A DNA stretch of 16,203 nucleotides from Synergistaceae bacterium (GTDB lineage: Bacteria; Synergistota; Synergistia; Synergistales; Synergistaceae), in assembly GCA_012513245.1 (NCBI GenBank), contig JAAZCN010000101.1, forward strand, positions 1 through 16,203. The letters run 5' to 3'. Each line of letters begins with the position of its first letter. Position 1 is the first letter of the stretch. The translations under genes and the position numbers were made by a program. Under the pieces are notes generated by a model. That model worked only from the letters and a program-made list of their open reading frames with translations, did not search any database and was not told the DNA's origin. Below are positions 15,798 to 16,203 of this stretch, piece by piece.

Positions 15798-16203
15798 ATG
15801 GCGAAGGCACTTAACGTCAACCCAAATCGGATGGAGCTTTCAAAGCTCAAGAGACAGCTTGTCGTAGCCAAGAGGGGGCACAAACTGCTGAAAGATAAGC
15901 AGGACGCACTCGTTAAGGCGTTTCTTGCGAAAGCGAAGTTTGTCTGGGAGCTAAGGCAGGAGATCGAAAAAGAAATCAGTTCCTGCTATGCGGGTTTCCT
16001 GCTTGCAAGAGCCCAGACTCTGCCGGAAATGTTGGAACAGACTCTCATGAACGCAGGCGGAAACATGAGAGTAAAGGTACATTTTATAAATATAATGAGT
16101 GTACGCGCCCCTTCGTTTGAGCTGCCTGAACAGGAAGTAGAGCTCAACTATGGCCTGGGCACCTCACCGGGAAGTCTTGATATTGCACTTGAGCAGTTTT
16201 TGA
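15798..16203 (+). CDS. ntpD: V/A-type ATPase central shaft subunit D (truncated by window end)
   Basis: The first 135 codons are present with no stop before the right edge; the family is about 200-215 residues, so roughly one third is missing. The N-terminal helix begins with NPNRMELSKLKRQLVVAKRGHKLLKDK, the conserved D-subunit opening, here split as NPNRMELSKLKRQL then AKRGHKLLKDK. The middle region (QTLPEMLEQTL, then VHFINIMSVRAPSFELPE) is the globular part between the two long helices. D is the coiled-coil axle inside the A3B3 head and binds F and C. The ATG at 15798 follows a strong SD (GGAGGGGGTGA, 15781-15791) 6 nt upstream that begins on the last base of the B stop codon. Confidence 0.95.
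   Translation, partial: MAKALNVNPNRMELSKLKRQLVVAKRGHKLLKDKQDALVKAFLAKAKFVWELRQEIEKEISSCYAGFLLARAQTLPEMLEQTLMNAGGNMRVKVHFINIMSVRAPSFELPEQEVELNYGLGTSPGSLDIALEQFL

Noticed and set aside
1..16203. Mobile elements, CRISPR arrays, tRNA/rRNA or a defence island
   Set aside because: No transposase or integrase motifs, no regular repeat-spacer array and no cloverleaf were seen. The AddAB-like pair is consistent with housekeeping repair, and the ATPase operon is complete and ordinary in order.

Overview
The window reads as ordinary chromosomal DNA from an anaerobic, amino-acid-fermenting type of bacterium. The V/A-type ATPase cluster, the AddAB-like nucleases with Fe-S cysteines, the moderate G+C and the strong Shine-Dalgarno (SD) sites together suggest Synergistota or a related clostridia-like lineage. 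That placement is inference, since there is no rRNA or other marker here. All recognisable genes are on the + strand and are packed tightly.

Layout: (1) 1-177 is a leader with no confidently identified gene. It carries clustered short direct repeats, two inverted repeats and a possible tail of an upstream reading frame ending at 163. (2) 178-7595 is a three-gene overlapping set: a metallo-beta-lactamase-fold hydrolase, an AddB-like protein with a PD-(D/E)XK nuclease, and an AddA-like UvrD-family helicase-nuclease. Overlaps of 17 and 11 nt imply one transcript. The last two should form a double-strand-break resection machine. (3) 7596-7697 is the only clear promoter region, with a near-consensus sigma-70-type promoter and a short hairpin. 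(4) 7698 to the right edge is a rotary V/A-type ATPase operon in the order G/H-I-K-E-C-F-A-B-D, the same order as the Enterococcus hirae ntp operon. D is cut by the window end.

How the ATPase parts fit: A and B form the nucleotide-binding head, D and F the central shaft, C joins the shaft to the K rotor ring, I is the membrane stator, and E with the G/H subunit form the peripheral stalks. K retains every residue of the known Na+ site of E. hirae NtpK, so the best prediction is a Na+-translocating enzyme. The direction (ATP-driven export or synthesis) cannot be read from sequence.

No mobile element, CRISPR array, tRNA or rRNA was seen. I found no evidence of a wholly new system. The points most worth a second look are four-cysteine nuclease domains in both AddA-like and AddB-like subunits, the Na+ signature in K, a Glu in the bridging-metal-ligand position of the hydrolase, and the repeat-rich leader at the left edge.
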